Shown: positions 28,862-38,362 of the stretch, piece by piece
How the letters are laid out: every line of letters begins with the position of its first letter
Position numbering within the stretch: the stretch's first letter is position 1
Translations under genes and position numbers: made by a program
Notes under the pieces: model-generated
The model's database searches: none
Told to the model about the DNA's origin: nothing
What the model saw: the letters and a program-made list of their open reading frames with translations, nothing else
Source of the DNA: Plasmodiophora brassicae
Taxonomy: Eukaryota; Endomyxa: Phytomyxea; Phytomyxea; Plasmodiophorida
DNA length: 64,000 nt
Direction: 5' to 3'
NCBI GenBank assembly: GCA_036867785.1
Contig: CP145418.1
Location: 310,001-374,000 of the forward strand

Positions 28862-30967
28862 ATGCGGCATCGTTTGTGGGTAGTTGCATCTATATGGTGT
28901 GCCGCCGTTGCGTCCAGCGGCGTCGCTGGCTATTCGTTTCGCGAGAACAGCACGTTGTTTCTGAACCATCCTGTGCAGCCTGTTCCGGGCAATGCGCTGC
29001 CGTTGTTCGCGCCTCCATTAACGAATTTCTCGTGGACTGCCTGGGTGTCCATAAGCAGTCAGGTCCGGAAAGCTTCCGGTTCACGTCCCCTGTTTAGTGC
29101 AATTCCGTTCATGACAGGCGGAGACGCCAGTCAAGGGTTGCCAACACTCTACTTCAACTCATCGTCGAACGCATTGGGTTTCTCTCTCAGCATACTGTCT
29201 GGCGCCGCACCGCGAGGCGCGTCGCCGCTGGTATTCGAAACCGATGCGATTCCGTTCGATCAGTGGGTCAAGGTTGGCCTCTCGGTCACAACCTCGACGT
29301 CGTATGCCCTCACGAAGATCGTGTTGGATTGCTACGACGGCTCCAACGTGACGACCAAATACTTCCATGACGTGTCCTGGGCGACCCTACCTCGCTACGA
29401 CCAAGGTCTTCAAATTTGGGTCGGGCCCTCCGGTTTAGTCGCGCCTGGATACATTACGGATCTGGTGCTCCACTATGGCGCATCGACGCCTCGCCTATCG
29501 ACGCTGTGGCCACCTGCGCGCCTGCTGACTCGGTCCGGGAACCTCTGTGGCGGGACGAATTACCAGGAATCCACGACTCCACTTGTCATTGCCTGTTCGG
29601 ATTCTAGCCAGGTGATCAGCAGTATCCAGTTCGCGTCATTCGGTCATCCTCAGGGAACCTTCCCGAACATCACCGTTGATCCCAGTTGCCATAATGCCAA
29701 TACGTCCGCCATTGTCTTTAGTCAGTGCGCCAATCGTCGTAAGTGTCGATTGTCCTTCCCGGATGCAAGCGTTTACACTAGCGGTTGCCCATGGGGACAG
29801 GCCCCGTTCTGGGTCTCCGTCGTCGCCGTTTGCGCTTCGCCGCCGAACAAATCGACTAGTTGGCTGTCCACAACTTCCGGGCCTCTAGTCGCTCCCTCTG
29901 TGCTACACAGGTCGTCCACGCCAGGGCGGCGTCGTTGGCCTCAGTTTACGTCTCTAACGAGGCGCACCTCCACGAATCCTCACCGAGTCACGCTCTCGCC
30001 TCGATCCCGGTACTCGAAGCGTAGATCGACGGAACTCGATAGCCCTTCTCGTCGGATATCAGCGCCGACGTCGTCCAGCCTACACGGTACGACAGGCCCA
30101 GGTTCACAGGGTCGTGGTTTGGAAGCGGCTCGCGTCACGGTGCCCTTGGGTGCGATCGCTCTGGGGATCAGCTGGGACCTACAGGTCTTCTCCAGCGCTC
30201 TGGCGTCACAGATGCTGGTCGACACGAGTCGTATCGCGAGTTGCGGGATCCTCGAATCCGTCCCGGCGGTCACGTTTTACGTCCTGCCCCCCGCAGACCC
30301 AACCCAGGCAGCAGCGCGCGCCGTCGCCGTTGCCTTCCAGCAGAACATGCAACTGGCCAACAGCACCCTCCGGAGCATCCCTCTGCTGGCGTACGCGCCC
30401 CCGCCACCGATCAACGTGACCGTAGTCGATGTCACCTTATCCAGGTGTTCGGACGGGACCTATGTCGTCGTCGACAGCGGCATCTGCCCTCCGAGTCCAC
30501 CAGCGCGTGGAGGCGCCACACCGGCGACACCGCAGGCGTCCGCCTTATCGTTAGAGACGATGGAGTTGATCGCCGGCGTATCCGTGTCCGTATTCTGTGT
30601 CCTTCTGATCACCCTCTGCGTCCGTTGCATCAATTTAAAGCTGGCAGGACGGGAGGGTGGCAACGGGAACGAGTTGCTGCCGCACCAGGTCGGTGTGGGG
30701 ACAACCCAGGAAACCTACCCAGCAACGTTCAACGAGAACGTGAACGCGTTCGCGTTACCACATCGGTCAGTGTCAACAAACGCGACCGTCGATCTCGGTA
30801 CGCTGCGAACGCTGGACGGCGAGCAGGACTCGACCCGGCGGCTTCAGGCGTTCGCCCTACCACCTCGCGTCGGGGACACGTTGGGCACGATCGACCTCAG
30901 TGATGAGAAGGACAATAATGAAGTGATTTATTCCGACCGACACCGGCGCGAGACGGCGGCAACGTAA
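28862..30967 (+). CDS. Lectin-type single-pass receptor with LamG-like and SUEL domains; 3' end altered by an LTR insertion
   Basis: The signal peptide (LWVVASIWCAAVASSGVAG) is followed by a concanavalin/LamG-like domain (FSWTAWVSI, GLPTLYFNSSSNALGFSL). A SUEL-type galactose/rhamnose-binding domain follows (VIACSDSSQVISSIQFASFG, CANRRKCRLSF, FWVSVVAVC). After a Ser/Arg-rich stretch come a hydrophobic domain (VTVPLGAIALGISWDL), a membrane segment (LIAGVSVSVFCVLLITLCV) and a cytosolic tail. Codons from 30904 on, including the stop, belong to the left terminal repeat of a miniature LTR element. The Ser/Arg-rich stretch (about 29860-30130) contains GT...AG segments of 52-53 bases, so one or two introns may be hidden there and its translation is uncertain. 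Ligand unknown; cell-surface carbohydrate sensing or adhesion is inference. Confidence 0.7.
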   Translation: MRHRLWVVASIWCAAVASSGVAGYSFRENSTLFLNHPVQPVPGNALPLFAPPLTNFSWTAWVSISSQVRKASGSRPLFSAIPFMTGGDASQGLPTLYFNSSSNALGFSLSILSGAAPRGASPLVFETDAIPFDQWVKVGLSVTTSTSYALTKIVLDCYDGSNVTTKYFHDVSWATLPRYDQGLQIWVGPSGLVAPGYITDLVLHYGASTPRLSTLWPPARLLTRSGNLCGGTNYQESTTPLVIACSDSSQVISSIQFASFGHPQGTFPNITVDPSCHNANTSAIVFSQCANRRKCRLSFPDASVYTSGCPWGQAPFWVSVVAVCASPPNKSTSWLSTTSGPLVAPSVLHRSSTPGRRRWPQFTSLTRRTSTNPHRVTLSPRSRYSKRRSTELDSPSRRISAPTSSSLHGTTGPGSQGRGLEAARVTVPLGAIALGISWDLQVFSSALASQMLVDTSRIASCGILESVPAVTFYVLPPADPTQAAARAVAVAFQQNMQLANSTLRSIPLLAYAPPPPINVTVVDVTLSRCSDGTYVVVDSGICPPSPPARGGATPATPQASALSLETMELIAGVSVSVFCVLLITLCVRCINLKLAGREGGNGNELLPHQVGVGTTQETYPATFNENVNAFALPHRSVSTNATVDLGTLRTLDGEQDSTRRLQAFALPPRVGDTLGTIDLSDEKDNNEVIYSDRHRRETAAT

Positions 30968-31099
30968 CGCTACGTAACAGGGGCTTGCCAAGCCGTTACC
31001 GACAACTGCGTCAGTGGCGGGGCCTCTGCCGTGGACGTTACGCTGTCGCGCACAGTCACGGCGTCACCGTGTGCCGGTGGTACGACATGGTCCTTGACA
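30904..31099. repeat. Left long terminal repeat (196 bp)
   Basis: Starts TG and ends CA; identical by eye to 31658-31853. Its first 64 bases supply the final codons and TAA stop of the lectin receptor. Confidence 0.85.
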
Positions 31100-31657
31100 C
31101 GCCCCCTCCAACGGCACGCGGTTGCATGCGGAAGACGGTCGAACGGACGTGTCCCGGCTCGACCGTTGGCTCTGGATCATGAACAACACGGCCTTGCACG
31201 TGCACATATGTCTTGGCTCGTTGACGCGGCACGAGACGGATCGTGGCGTAGCTAGAGGTGACATGGACGGCGCGATTTGCTGAGGCTGCTGTCGACGATG
31301 ACAACGCAGGGCTCCGGGTCTGGCTCAGGACGACACCGACGCTGAGCGCGCCGGCGGACAACGTTATCTTGAAAGGCGAGTGTGGCAAGCGATTGAGGCC
31401 CGTACGACTGGCGTACGCCTGGCGCTTACGTCCCGGTACTGGTTCAGGATCCCCGTAGGACGACCTGCCTTGCTGACGCGATGTGCCTGGAATCTTGCGC
31501 GTGGCGCGGACTCGGGTGGGCGTTCGTGGCGCGTTGTGCAGAAGCAGGGTCAGGGTAGAGACGCAGTGACGCGGGACTGGCACTGGATGGCACCGGCGCG
31601 CGGGGCGCCGGTGGGCTCGCCGCCTCGAAGCGCGGAGAACGCGTACGACTGTTAATC

Positions 31658-31853
31658 TGAGAAGGACAATAATGAAGTGATTTATTCCGACCGACACCGG
31701 CGCGAGACGGCGGCAACGTAACGCTACGTAACAGGGGCTTGCCAAGCCGTTACCGACAACTGCGTCAGTGGCGGGGCCTCTGCCGTGGACGTTACGCTGT
31801 CGCGCACAGTCACGGCGTCACCGTGTGCCGGTGGTACGACATGGTCCTTGACA
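31658..31853. repeat. Right long terminal repeat (196 bp)
   Basis: Exact copy of 30904-31099, followed by the AGTGA target duplication. Confidence 0.85.
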
Positions 31854-32246
31854 AGTGACAGGATGATGACCGCGAAGACGTTACAGCCGGCCACGGCGCA
31901 CAGCCCGTCGTTAAGGTTGACGGCCAGCCAAGACACTGACGACGCTGACTGCTCCGATTTCGAGACGGTCGCGGCAACCGGGACGCTAGCCGCCGCCGAC
32001 GGCGACGACTTCGACACGATCCGGATTGCGGTTGCAGGCCCTCGCGTCAGAGGCCAATGGCAGATGATCTCGGCGACGAACGAACCCGTGGGAACGGGGT
32101 CGGCACCCGCGCCGGATCCGTACCGCCCAGTGAAAGGCATGGCAAAGCCCGGCGCCAGGCGGAGGAAGAACGAGGCCGGCGGCGATGTCTCGACGATGAC
32201 TGCTTCCAGCGACGCTGACTGCTCCGACGTCGACGCCAATGAATAG
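31854..32246 (+). pseudogene. Severed 3' coding end of the lectin receptor (host sequence)
   Basis: Immediately after the LTR element an open frame of about 130 codons runs to a TAG at 32244-32246, in the same phase as the receptor frame at the insertion point. It is rich in acidic residues and has two similar blocks (DTDDADCSDFE and SSDADCSDVDAN), typical of a cytosolic tail. It was probably the tail of the receptor before the insertion and is now separated from it by the element's stop codon. Confidence 0.65.
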
Positions 32247-32351
32247 GGACCTGCATGTCGCGGCGGACGTGTCCTGGCGAGCACGCATGGAACGACACGG
32301 AAACGTATATTAGATTCGACTATAGATATAGTAAACGGCGTGCCCAGGTTG

Positions 32352-32543
32352 TCATGCAGAACGCGACCTTGGTTTCGCTAGGGGCTTGACGTCGGCGAGA
32401 AGGACGCTCAGGGCGGTGTACTGCGGTAGGACGAGGTCGGACTGCAGGCGCGCTCGGCACTGAACCTCCTGGAACGCCGTCAATGACATCGGTACGCTTG
32501 CCCGCTTCGGCAGGGCGTCCGCCAGCGAACGCTTCCTGGACAT
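32352..32543 (-). CDS. Possible small protein (63 aa), unrecognised
   Basis: The ATG at 32543 opens a frame with a plausible helix (SVPMSLTAFQEVQCRARL) and hydrophobic stretch (YTALSVLLADVK) ending in a basic tail. The frame also continues upstream to 32774 with worse composition. No homology recognised; it may be chance. Confidence 0.3.
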   Translation of the reverse strand: MSRKRSLADALPKRASVPMSLTAFQEVQCRARLQSDLVLPQYTALSVLLADVKPLAKPRSRSA

Positions 32544-32874
32544 TCTGGGAGTGTTGGCGCGTTTGGCAACTGGACCGGCCAGTTGGGGAGGTGTGACGGA
32601 CAGACGGCAGCGCCAGTCCTGCACGACAGACACCCTAGCTATTAATAGCCAAAGTCGCACATGACCTGAGGCCGCGTCCCAGCGACCAGGCCCGGCCGGC
32701 AGGATGCGGGACACGATGGGTAAGGTAACATAGCCATGGGAGACGCAACAAACCCTGTTATTGTATATTGGCATTGTTCATAAATGTGGAACTACGAACT
32801 GTTAGCTTTGGGATCTGGCTAACAAGTAGCCACTGCCCTGACGCGGTGGACGAGTACGAAACCGAGCGACGCGG

Positions 32875-33285
32875 CTATAACGCCTGACAGTGTGCTCTTC
32901 GTGCTATCTTGCACCTTGCGGTACTCGGCATACGTGCCGCTTTGGATGACGGCATCAACGCCTTATTCTTCCAGCTACTGTGCTTCTTTGTGTACTCTTT
33001 GCATAGCTCAATGGCCTCGACGTCGTCGCTCATATGCGGGAACCGCCAGATCACCCTGAAAATGCATTTGCTAATGCGAACCTCATCGTCTGTCGCCGCG
33101 ACAACCAGTGCCCATGCATCTAACCACACCCTGTAGCGGACGTCTGCCGCGTTCGACATCCGTGCCGCCTGCTCTCTCCCGACTTGGGCGTCCCGCGCTG
33201 TCGCAACGCATAGCAGCAGCGCAGCAGCAATCACGTCATACGCACCGTCGGCGTCATGGTCAACCAGGGCCAGCGGATGAATCAA
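32875..33285 (-). CDS. Possible small protein (136 aa), unrecognised
   Basis: The frame opens with a hydrophobic stretch (YDVIAAALLLCVATA) and has a credible mixed helix region (VRYRVWLDAWALVVAATDD, CIFRVIWRFPHMSDD) and a basic C-terminus. The N-terminal stretch could be a weak signal anchor. No family recognised and no neighbouring exon found. Confidence 0.35.
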   Translation of the reverse strand: MIHPLALVDHDADGAYDVIAAALLLCVATARDAQVGREQAARMSNAADVRYRVWLDAWALVVAATDDEVRISKCIFRVIWRFPHMSDDVEAIELCKEYTKKHSSWKNKALMPSSKAARMPSTARCKIARRAHCQAL

Positions 33286-33731
33286 CTGACAATAGAAGGG
33301 AGCGCGGCTGCAACGACTAGCCAGGTGGACTACCCGCAGCGCCCCAAACGCTGGCGAGAGCCCCTAATCCCCGTTTTAGGAATTCCCGGATCACGGCCCG
33401 AGCGTGGTATCGTCTTCTTGGGTCAACCAACGCGCGAGGCCGCCAGCCATCGACCCAGGGAAGTACTGCAGTACCGATAATACGGTTGCTGCAGGACGAC
33501 CTTCTCTGCATCGTAGCCGCACTGCGATCGATCATCATCGCGCGCATGAGCAGACGGGAGCGCCCTGCAGGTCCATGAGCATTGACAAACAGGGTCGAAA
33601 CGAGAGAACGTGTACCCTGGTAGGTGGGATGCCACCCAGGGCACATCGGAATATTCCGACAGACAGGGGTGTAGTCACGCGCTGCCAGCAAAAGTGCGCC
33701 AGTTGCGACCTGCGATCGGACGGGGTTGGCC

Positions 33732-34679
33732 ATGGATCTGAAGACGGCGCTGCTCGACTGGGCGACCAAGGCCAGCGTTGAGAATCCGCCTACCGAACGT
33801 GACCGGCCGCTGCGACGACCGGAGGAAATTGTACGTCAACACGTGTTCTGCGTGCGTTGAGAACGGTTCCGTCGTCGCTGACTGCCCTGGCAGGACAAGA
33901 AATGGTTTGACGCGATCTTCGGCGAGAAGTCTGAGGTCGAATGCATGCGCGAGCAGCTGGACGTGCTGAGGACGCCATCGGATGACCGGGAAACGCGTTT
34001 GAAAGCGTTGGAACAACTGGAGTTCCTGTGCGAGTTGACCCACAACGCGAACGATTTGACGAAACTTGGCGGTCTGGACGTCGTGTTTGATCACGCCGAG
34101 CGGGCGGATGAGGACATCCAGGTCATGTCGCTGGGCATCCTTGGCATTTGCATGCCGAATAATCCTGTATTCTGCGACGCCGTCATGGCCGACCCGTCGC
34201 GACTGGAACGTCTAGTAGAGTTGCTGGCCCAACGCGATTCGATGGCCGTCCGCGCGAAAGCGCTTTGGGCTCTGTCAAGCCTGGTCAGGAATTCTCGTCC
34301 CGCGCTGGAAGCGTTTGTCACGAAGCACGATGGCGTCCAGCGACTGCGGAACGCGCTGACCGAGACCGAGAACATGACGATGGTTCGACGGGCGATCTCG
34401 TTGCTGGGCTTCCTCGAGTCCGAGAACATGGTTGACGCCGAGTTCCAGCGCCTTCTGGGGTCTGAGCTGGTCAGACTGGACGACCTGGAATGCAGCGAAC
34501 TCATCGTCAACATTCTCCGCGATATGCACGACCGAAACGCTCGCCTGGATTCGTCCGTCATCCGTCCTGCGCTGCTTGCGGTTCGCGAGCGGGAACAGCA
34601 AGGCGTGCTCCGGGATGCCGAACGCGACCCGACCGTACTCGGTGCTGTAGACCATCTGCTGGATGCGCTACCCCAGTAG
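33732..34679 (+). CDS. Fes1/HspBP1-type Hsp70 nucleotide exchange factor (two exons, 298 aa)
   Basis: Exon 1 is 33732-33842 and exon 2 is 33894-34679, with a 51-base phase-0 intron ending CTGGCAG. The N-terminus MDLKTALLDWATKAS matches the Fes1 opening helix. The rest is an armadillo-like fold with family signatures: LKALEQLEFLCELTHNANDL, the LGG..VVFDH turn, RAKALWALSSLVRN, and MVRRAISLLGFLES. These factors wrap the Hsp70 nucleotide-binding domain and release ADP. Length agrees with Fes1 (about 290). An Hsp70 gene lies 12 kb downstream and would be the natural partner. Confidence 0.85.
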
Positions 34680-35183
34680 CCATTAAACTGTCGTCACTGG
34701 TACAACAACAACAATGGCCACGGCCGGCCCACCAGGGCCTAATATGGTCCGGGGATATGCCCACGCCCGGCTGTACGTGCCCATGTTGGGCACCACGTCC
34801 GCACCTTTGCCAGCGCCCCATGGCTGGCGAAGGTGTGCATGTGCCGCGAACGATACGTGCCATTGATGGCAGCCTTGGCAATCGCTGGAGTAACGCCTCA
34901 TGGCCGTTTGTATTCATGTGGCTCTAGGATTATTTATGGACCGGGCCCATTGGCCGCATCCGTCCTGCCACGTATAGTCCAGAGTGTGCAGCAGAGTACT
35001 GCGCACAAGGCCTATTGTTTTGAGCTCATACGTCCATGCGGTCGTCCGCCGGGCCGCGGGCTCTTACATTGCGGTCTGCGGAATCCGCAAGTCCGGGCTG
35101 CACCTGAGCTGAGCACAGTGCACAGTACTGTTCGGAGATGCCGCGCTGTAGGACCTGGTGGAATTCCTGTCGGACGGACGGCC
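34680..35183. other. Intergenic, nothing recognised
   Basis: This is the 3' flank of Fes1. Overlapping short frames only. Confidence 0.4.
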
Positions 35184-35345
35184 ATGTCGCGAACGACGCA
35201 GATCGACCAAATCAAGCAAGAGGTCGAGACGAACCTCGCTCTCAGCAACCCCGAGTTTTCACAGGAACGTCAAGCCAACGTCAAATCTGCCGTGTGGGAG
35301 AAGTTCAGCGTCGTCGCACGTGAAGACGTTCCGTGGATGATCTAA
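35184..35345 (+). CDS. Short open frame (53 aa) before a hAT relic, unrecognised
   Basis: MSRTTQIDQIKQEVETNLAL begins a short charged helical protein containing KSAVWEKFSVV. It abuts the hAT transposase relic that starts within 40 bases. It could be a host exon cut off by the transposon or a remnant of the transposase N-terminus (the VWEKF pattern is reminiscent of BED fingers). Neither is proven. Confidence 0.3.
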   Translation: MSRTTQIDQIKQEVETNLALSNPEFSQERQANVKSAVWEKFSVVAREDVPWMI

Positions 35346-35379
35346 AGGAGTATGAGCTGTTGCATGTGAAGCAGGTTAC

Positions 35380-36080
35380 GAATTTAACCTCGGGATCGAG
35401 CTTCAATGCCACAATGGGACCAAGACCTTGCGTGAGCATGTATTCACAAAGCCTGCTACACAAGAGGTGGCGTTCATGTCGGTCACTCTGCACTACATCG
35501 ATGAACAGTTAGATCTTCATGATCGGACGCTCTGCGTTAAGCCGATGCCGAATCGATCTCATACGGCAACTCTTGTACTGCAGCAGTTTGATCCTTCGAC
35601 AATATGGATCGTACTTCACAGAACCAGTTCTACCAGCTGGTATCAGACTCTGCACCAAACTGCCGAGGATGGATGCCATGTCGTGACCATAACATCGCCA
35701 CTGTTGTGACATCGGTTCTTAACAATTGCTGACAACCGCTCTGCGAAAAGAAGGCGCGCGTCCGGACAAGTCTCGCTTGTCCAACATCGTAATGGCCATG
35801 TACGACGTCGAAGGAAGTAAAGGTGTCACAGACGAGGACGACAACGAGACAGGAGATCCGCCGGTTCGCTGCAGGCAGGAACTGCACGGGTACCTTCAAC
35901 TCGGTGTTAAGCTTAGTCCCGATGGGCAGCACAGTACCCCCTAGTCTTTCGAGAGTTGCCCGGCATGTACTAGCTATGCATTCCCGCGTCAAGTTCAAAG
36001 TCAGAGTATAATTTCTCTGACGCTGGCAACCTGGTGAGAAAACGCCGAATGCTGCTGAAACAGTAATGGAGAATGACGCC
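35380..36080 (+). mobile_element. Decayed hAT DNA transposon fragment, plus orientation
   Basis: The transposase piece FMSVTLHYIDEQLDLHDRTL followed by MPNRSHTATL matches the hAT catalytic-core pattern (VT.HYID..W.L..RTL). The downstream part matches, in shifted frames, the C-terminal region of the inverted neighbour (DDNETGDPPVRCRQELHGYL, LSRVARHVL). Several frameshifts and an internal loss are evident. The inner end carries CAGTAATGGAGAATGACGC, which the facing copy repeats. Confidence 0.7.
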
Positions 36081-36540
36081 CCTAGCGTTCCACCCGAAAC
36101 TCACCCGAGTTTATTAATTGACTACGACGTCGTTGTTTTGCGCGAACGCAGAAACAATTACGCGTCATTCTCCGTTACTGTTTCAGCAGCGATCGGCGTT
36201 TCCTCACCAGGTTGCCAGCGTCAGAGAAATTGTACTCTGACTTTGAACTTGACGCGGAAATGCATAGGACATGCCGGGCAACTCTCGAAAGAATAGGGTA
36301 CAGCTTATGGTGTCTTTGCCACCACAGTAGTATGTTGTGCTGCTCATCGGGACTAAGCCTAACACCGAGTTGAAGGTACCCGTGCAGTTCCTGCCTGCAG
36401 CGAACCGGGGGATCTCCTGTCTGGTTGTCGTCCTCGATCGTCTGTGACATCTTCACTTCCTTCGTCGTACATGGCCATTACGAGGTTGGACAAGTGAGAC
36501 TAATTGTCCGGGCGCCTCCTTTTCGCAGAGCGGTTGCCAG
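35729..36540. repeat. Large inverted repeat made by the two hAT relics
   Basis: Arms of about 350-380 bases (35729-36080 and 36163-36540), estimated by eye at 80-88 percent similar, flank an 80-base loop. Matching ends include GCAACCGCTCTGCGAAAAG outside and GTAA(T/C)GGAGAATGACGC inside. Confidence 0.7.
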
Positions 36541-36815
36541 AAACCGGACCCGTGATCCGCAGGCGCGTCTCCAAAGCGGGTCATTAGGGACTCGAGGAGT
36601 TCTTTGGCATTCGTGATCATTTCTGGAGGACATCCGAATGCTGACAGTCGACGCTTTTGTCCGGGATCGAGTATCGCGGCTGCGACATCCAAGTTACTGA
36701 CGATGAACTTTTCCTCCAGGAAAGGGCGAAGAGTGGCTTCCAGCTGAACGATGGTACCGGAATCCTTCATCATCGTCTCGCCATCTTGAAGCTGATGTGA
36801 ACTGTAGGACAGCAC
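36156..36815 (-). mobile_element. Decayed hAT DNA transposon fragment, minus orientation
   Basis: Reading leftwards, one frame gives LRPFLEEKFIVSNLDVAAAI and MITNAKELLESLMTRFGD. A second, overlapping at 36453-36456, gives ELHGYLQLGV followed by WWQRHHKLYPILSRVARHVL, the hallmark of the hAT dimerisation domain. The change of frame shows decay. The region 36163-36540 is an inverted, diverged copy of 35729-36080. Confidence 0.75.
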
Positions 36816-37718
36816 CCACCCGTATCCGCTACATTTCTGAACCCTACCAGATGCAGTATGCTGATGCGCAGAGAGGCCTCAGAAATTGGCGTCATGTGCG
36901 GTGTAACTGCCAGAGATGATAGGGCAACACGTTCGGTCGGTCGACAGGCGCTGAAGATAAGGCCACGCTGCCGAACGTCTCAGGGTCAGCATCGCGCGCG
37001 GCAGGCCGTGCAGAAGAACGCGACTGGGCGCCTGGTGTGCCATGGTTGTTCCAGATATTTCCCCGGCGTCATCCACTCCCAGACCGGCGCTAGCTGCGTC
37101 CTTGTCGCTCCTATTGGCCACGCCCGTTTGGGCTCGGCCGCAAGCGTACCCGTCAGCAAAGTCTGTCCACCGAACGGTCGCCTTGCGTCGCCCGCTCTGA
37201 CCAACAAACCCGAACGTCGCATCGCAATCAAATGATGAGGCACGGCCAGATATTCCGGATCGTTCGCCACAGGCCTCGGTTGATACAGGCGCCGGTCAGT
37301 GCATGCATGCCCACGATGTCACCCGTATGCGCCAGCTGATGCGGCACGGCATTGCCGGGAACATTGCAGCAGACAGGGGGCGCCACACTGTTTGCAGTTG
37401 ACGGGTGGCCACTCGCCACGGCAGTGGTACCCTCGGTTGCCCCGAACGGATTCGGCCGGATTGCGGCGCGGATTAATCGCGCCGGTGAGTCAGCGCCGCA
37501 CGCGGTGGACTGCGGGTCACGAGACGCGCGCTGTGACGTCGCCGACAGACGTGAACTGCTGGACGAGCTACAGACAAGTCCCGTAGCGCTGCCGGCCTGA
37601 AACGAACCGTCGTTTGCCAATATGTCTGCGACCGCGCGACCCCGTCAAGGTGAACGCGGCTGTTCCGTTCATCGTGTACGCCGGGGGCCTGACCTGAGCG
37701 GTTGTAGACGTCTCGAAG
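36816..37718. other. No confident gene
   Basis: Frames at 37228-37620 (minus) and 37352-37600 (plus) overlap and neither is convincing. Just before 37719 the next gene's frame stays readable upstream (AAVPFIVYAGGL) but is closed by one TGA at 37694-37696, so that gene may have lost or hidden 5' sequence here. Confidence 0.4.
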
Positions 37719-38243
37719 ATGGCGGTCCCTGACGCCGTCCTGTCCAAGATGCGGGACGCAGGCGCCGTGATTAGGAAGGACCCGGACGCGCTCCTGACGA
37801 ACGTGTCCGGCGTGACGTTCAGGGACCCGGCCTGGAACGCGTACGAGGCCTGGGCGAACACGGTCGACGCGTCAATCATGGTTGGGGCCGGATTCGGGCC
37901 GTCACCGCAGGTGATCGAGGCCAGGCGTCATGCGCCACCGCCCCTGACGGGCCCGATCCTGATCGAGGCGAACTCGATCCGGTCGCATTTCGCCGCGTTG
38001 CACCCGGATGACGTCGACAGCGGCGAACGCGTCGAGGTCGCTGGGCCGCTGAACGTCGCCCTGTCGTTCCAGGAGGTGCACCCGCCGAAACTGGCGATGT
38101 CGCCGATGCTGTCGACGATCGAGAACCCGTCCCAGGCCGACTACCCGTCCATCAGCCAGCTCCCTGCCGGGTTCTATATCTGCGACGTTGCCCACTTCTG
38201 GTCAAACGCTGTCGTCCAGATCGCCGTCTTCAAACAACAATAA
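37719..38243 (+). CDS. Unrecognised protein (174 aa), possibly 5'-incomplete
   Basis: The codon use and composition are gene-like: helical N-terminus (PDAVLSKMRDAGAVIRKD), a Gly-rich turn (IMVGAGFGPSPQ), beta-rich middle (GPLNVALSFQEVHPPKL) and an aromatic C-terminus (GFYICDVAHFWSNAVVQIAV). The same frame carries plausible residues upstream of the ATG across one TGA, so an upstream exon or a disabled 5' end is possible. No family recognised. The GPCR gene follows on the same strand after 120 bases. Confidence 0.5.
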   Translation: MAVPDAVLSKMRDAGAVIRKDPDALLTNVSGVTFRDPAWNAYEAWANTVDASIMVGAGFGPSPQVIEARRHAPPPLTGPILIEANSIRSHFAALHPDDVDSGERVEVAGPLNVALSFQEVHPPKLAMSPMLSTIENPSQADYPSISQLPAGFYICDVAHFWSNAVVQIAVFKQQ

Positions 38244-38362
38244 TGAACACGCGTCGTTGACACCTTCTTATGTTTCCACAGTACTTGTGGAGGACAGTCG
38301 CATGGGTCGGGTGCTGCCCGTCTCTTGGATCGGGTGCTTCCGACGTTCGCCTGCCAGACGTG

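Larger units (their letters stand above)
30904..31853. mobile_element. Miniature non-autonomous LTR element (TRIM-like), 950 bp, complete ends
   Basis: Two 196-bp direct repeats, identical by eye, flank a 558-bp interior. Each begins TGAGAAGG and ends CTTGACA, the TG...CA ends of LTRs. The 5 bases before the left repeat (30899-30903) and after the right repeat (31854-31858) are both AGTGA, a target-site duplication of the size made by retroviral-type integrases. The interior shows no convincing coding sequence, primer-binding site or polypurine tract. Identical repeats imply a recent insertion. It looks whole as a non-coding element and would depend on proteins from elsewhere. Confidence 0.85.
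32247..33731. other. Gene-poor stretch with two weak open frames
   Basis: Apart from the two short minus-strand frames listed separately, nothing recognisable is seen. A minus-strand frame at 33317-33769 overlaps the Fes1 start and looks like a shadow. Confidence 0.4.

Noticed and set aside
30904-31853. Simple 754-base tandem duplication as explanation of the 196-base repeats
   Set aside because: TG...CA termini and a 5-base target duplication on both flanks fit LTR-type insertion; a tandem duplication predicts neither.
30904-31853. Coding capacity, primer-binding site or polypurine tract inside the LTR element
   Set aside because: Searched by eye on both strands; no convincing candidate next to either repeat and no gag- or pol-like motif.
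33317-33769. 150-codon minus-strand frame
   Set aside because: It overlaps the Fes1-type gene start and lacks credible composition.
36062-36181. A 120-base MITE with CAGTAAyGGAGAATGACGC inverted ends
   Set aside because: The flanks continue as inverted rather than direct repeats, so these ends are the inner part of the larger hAT palindrome.
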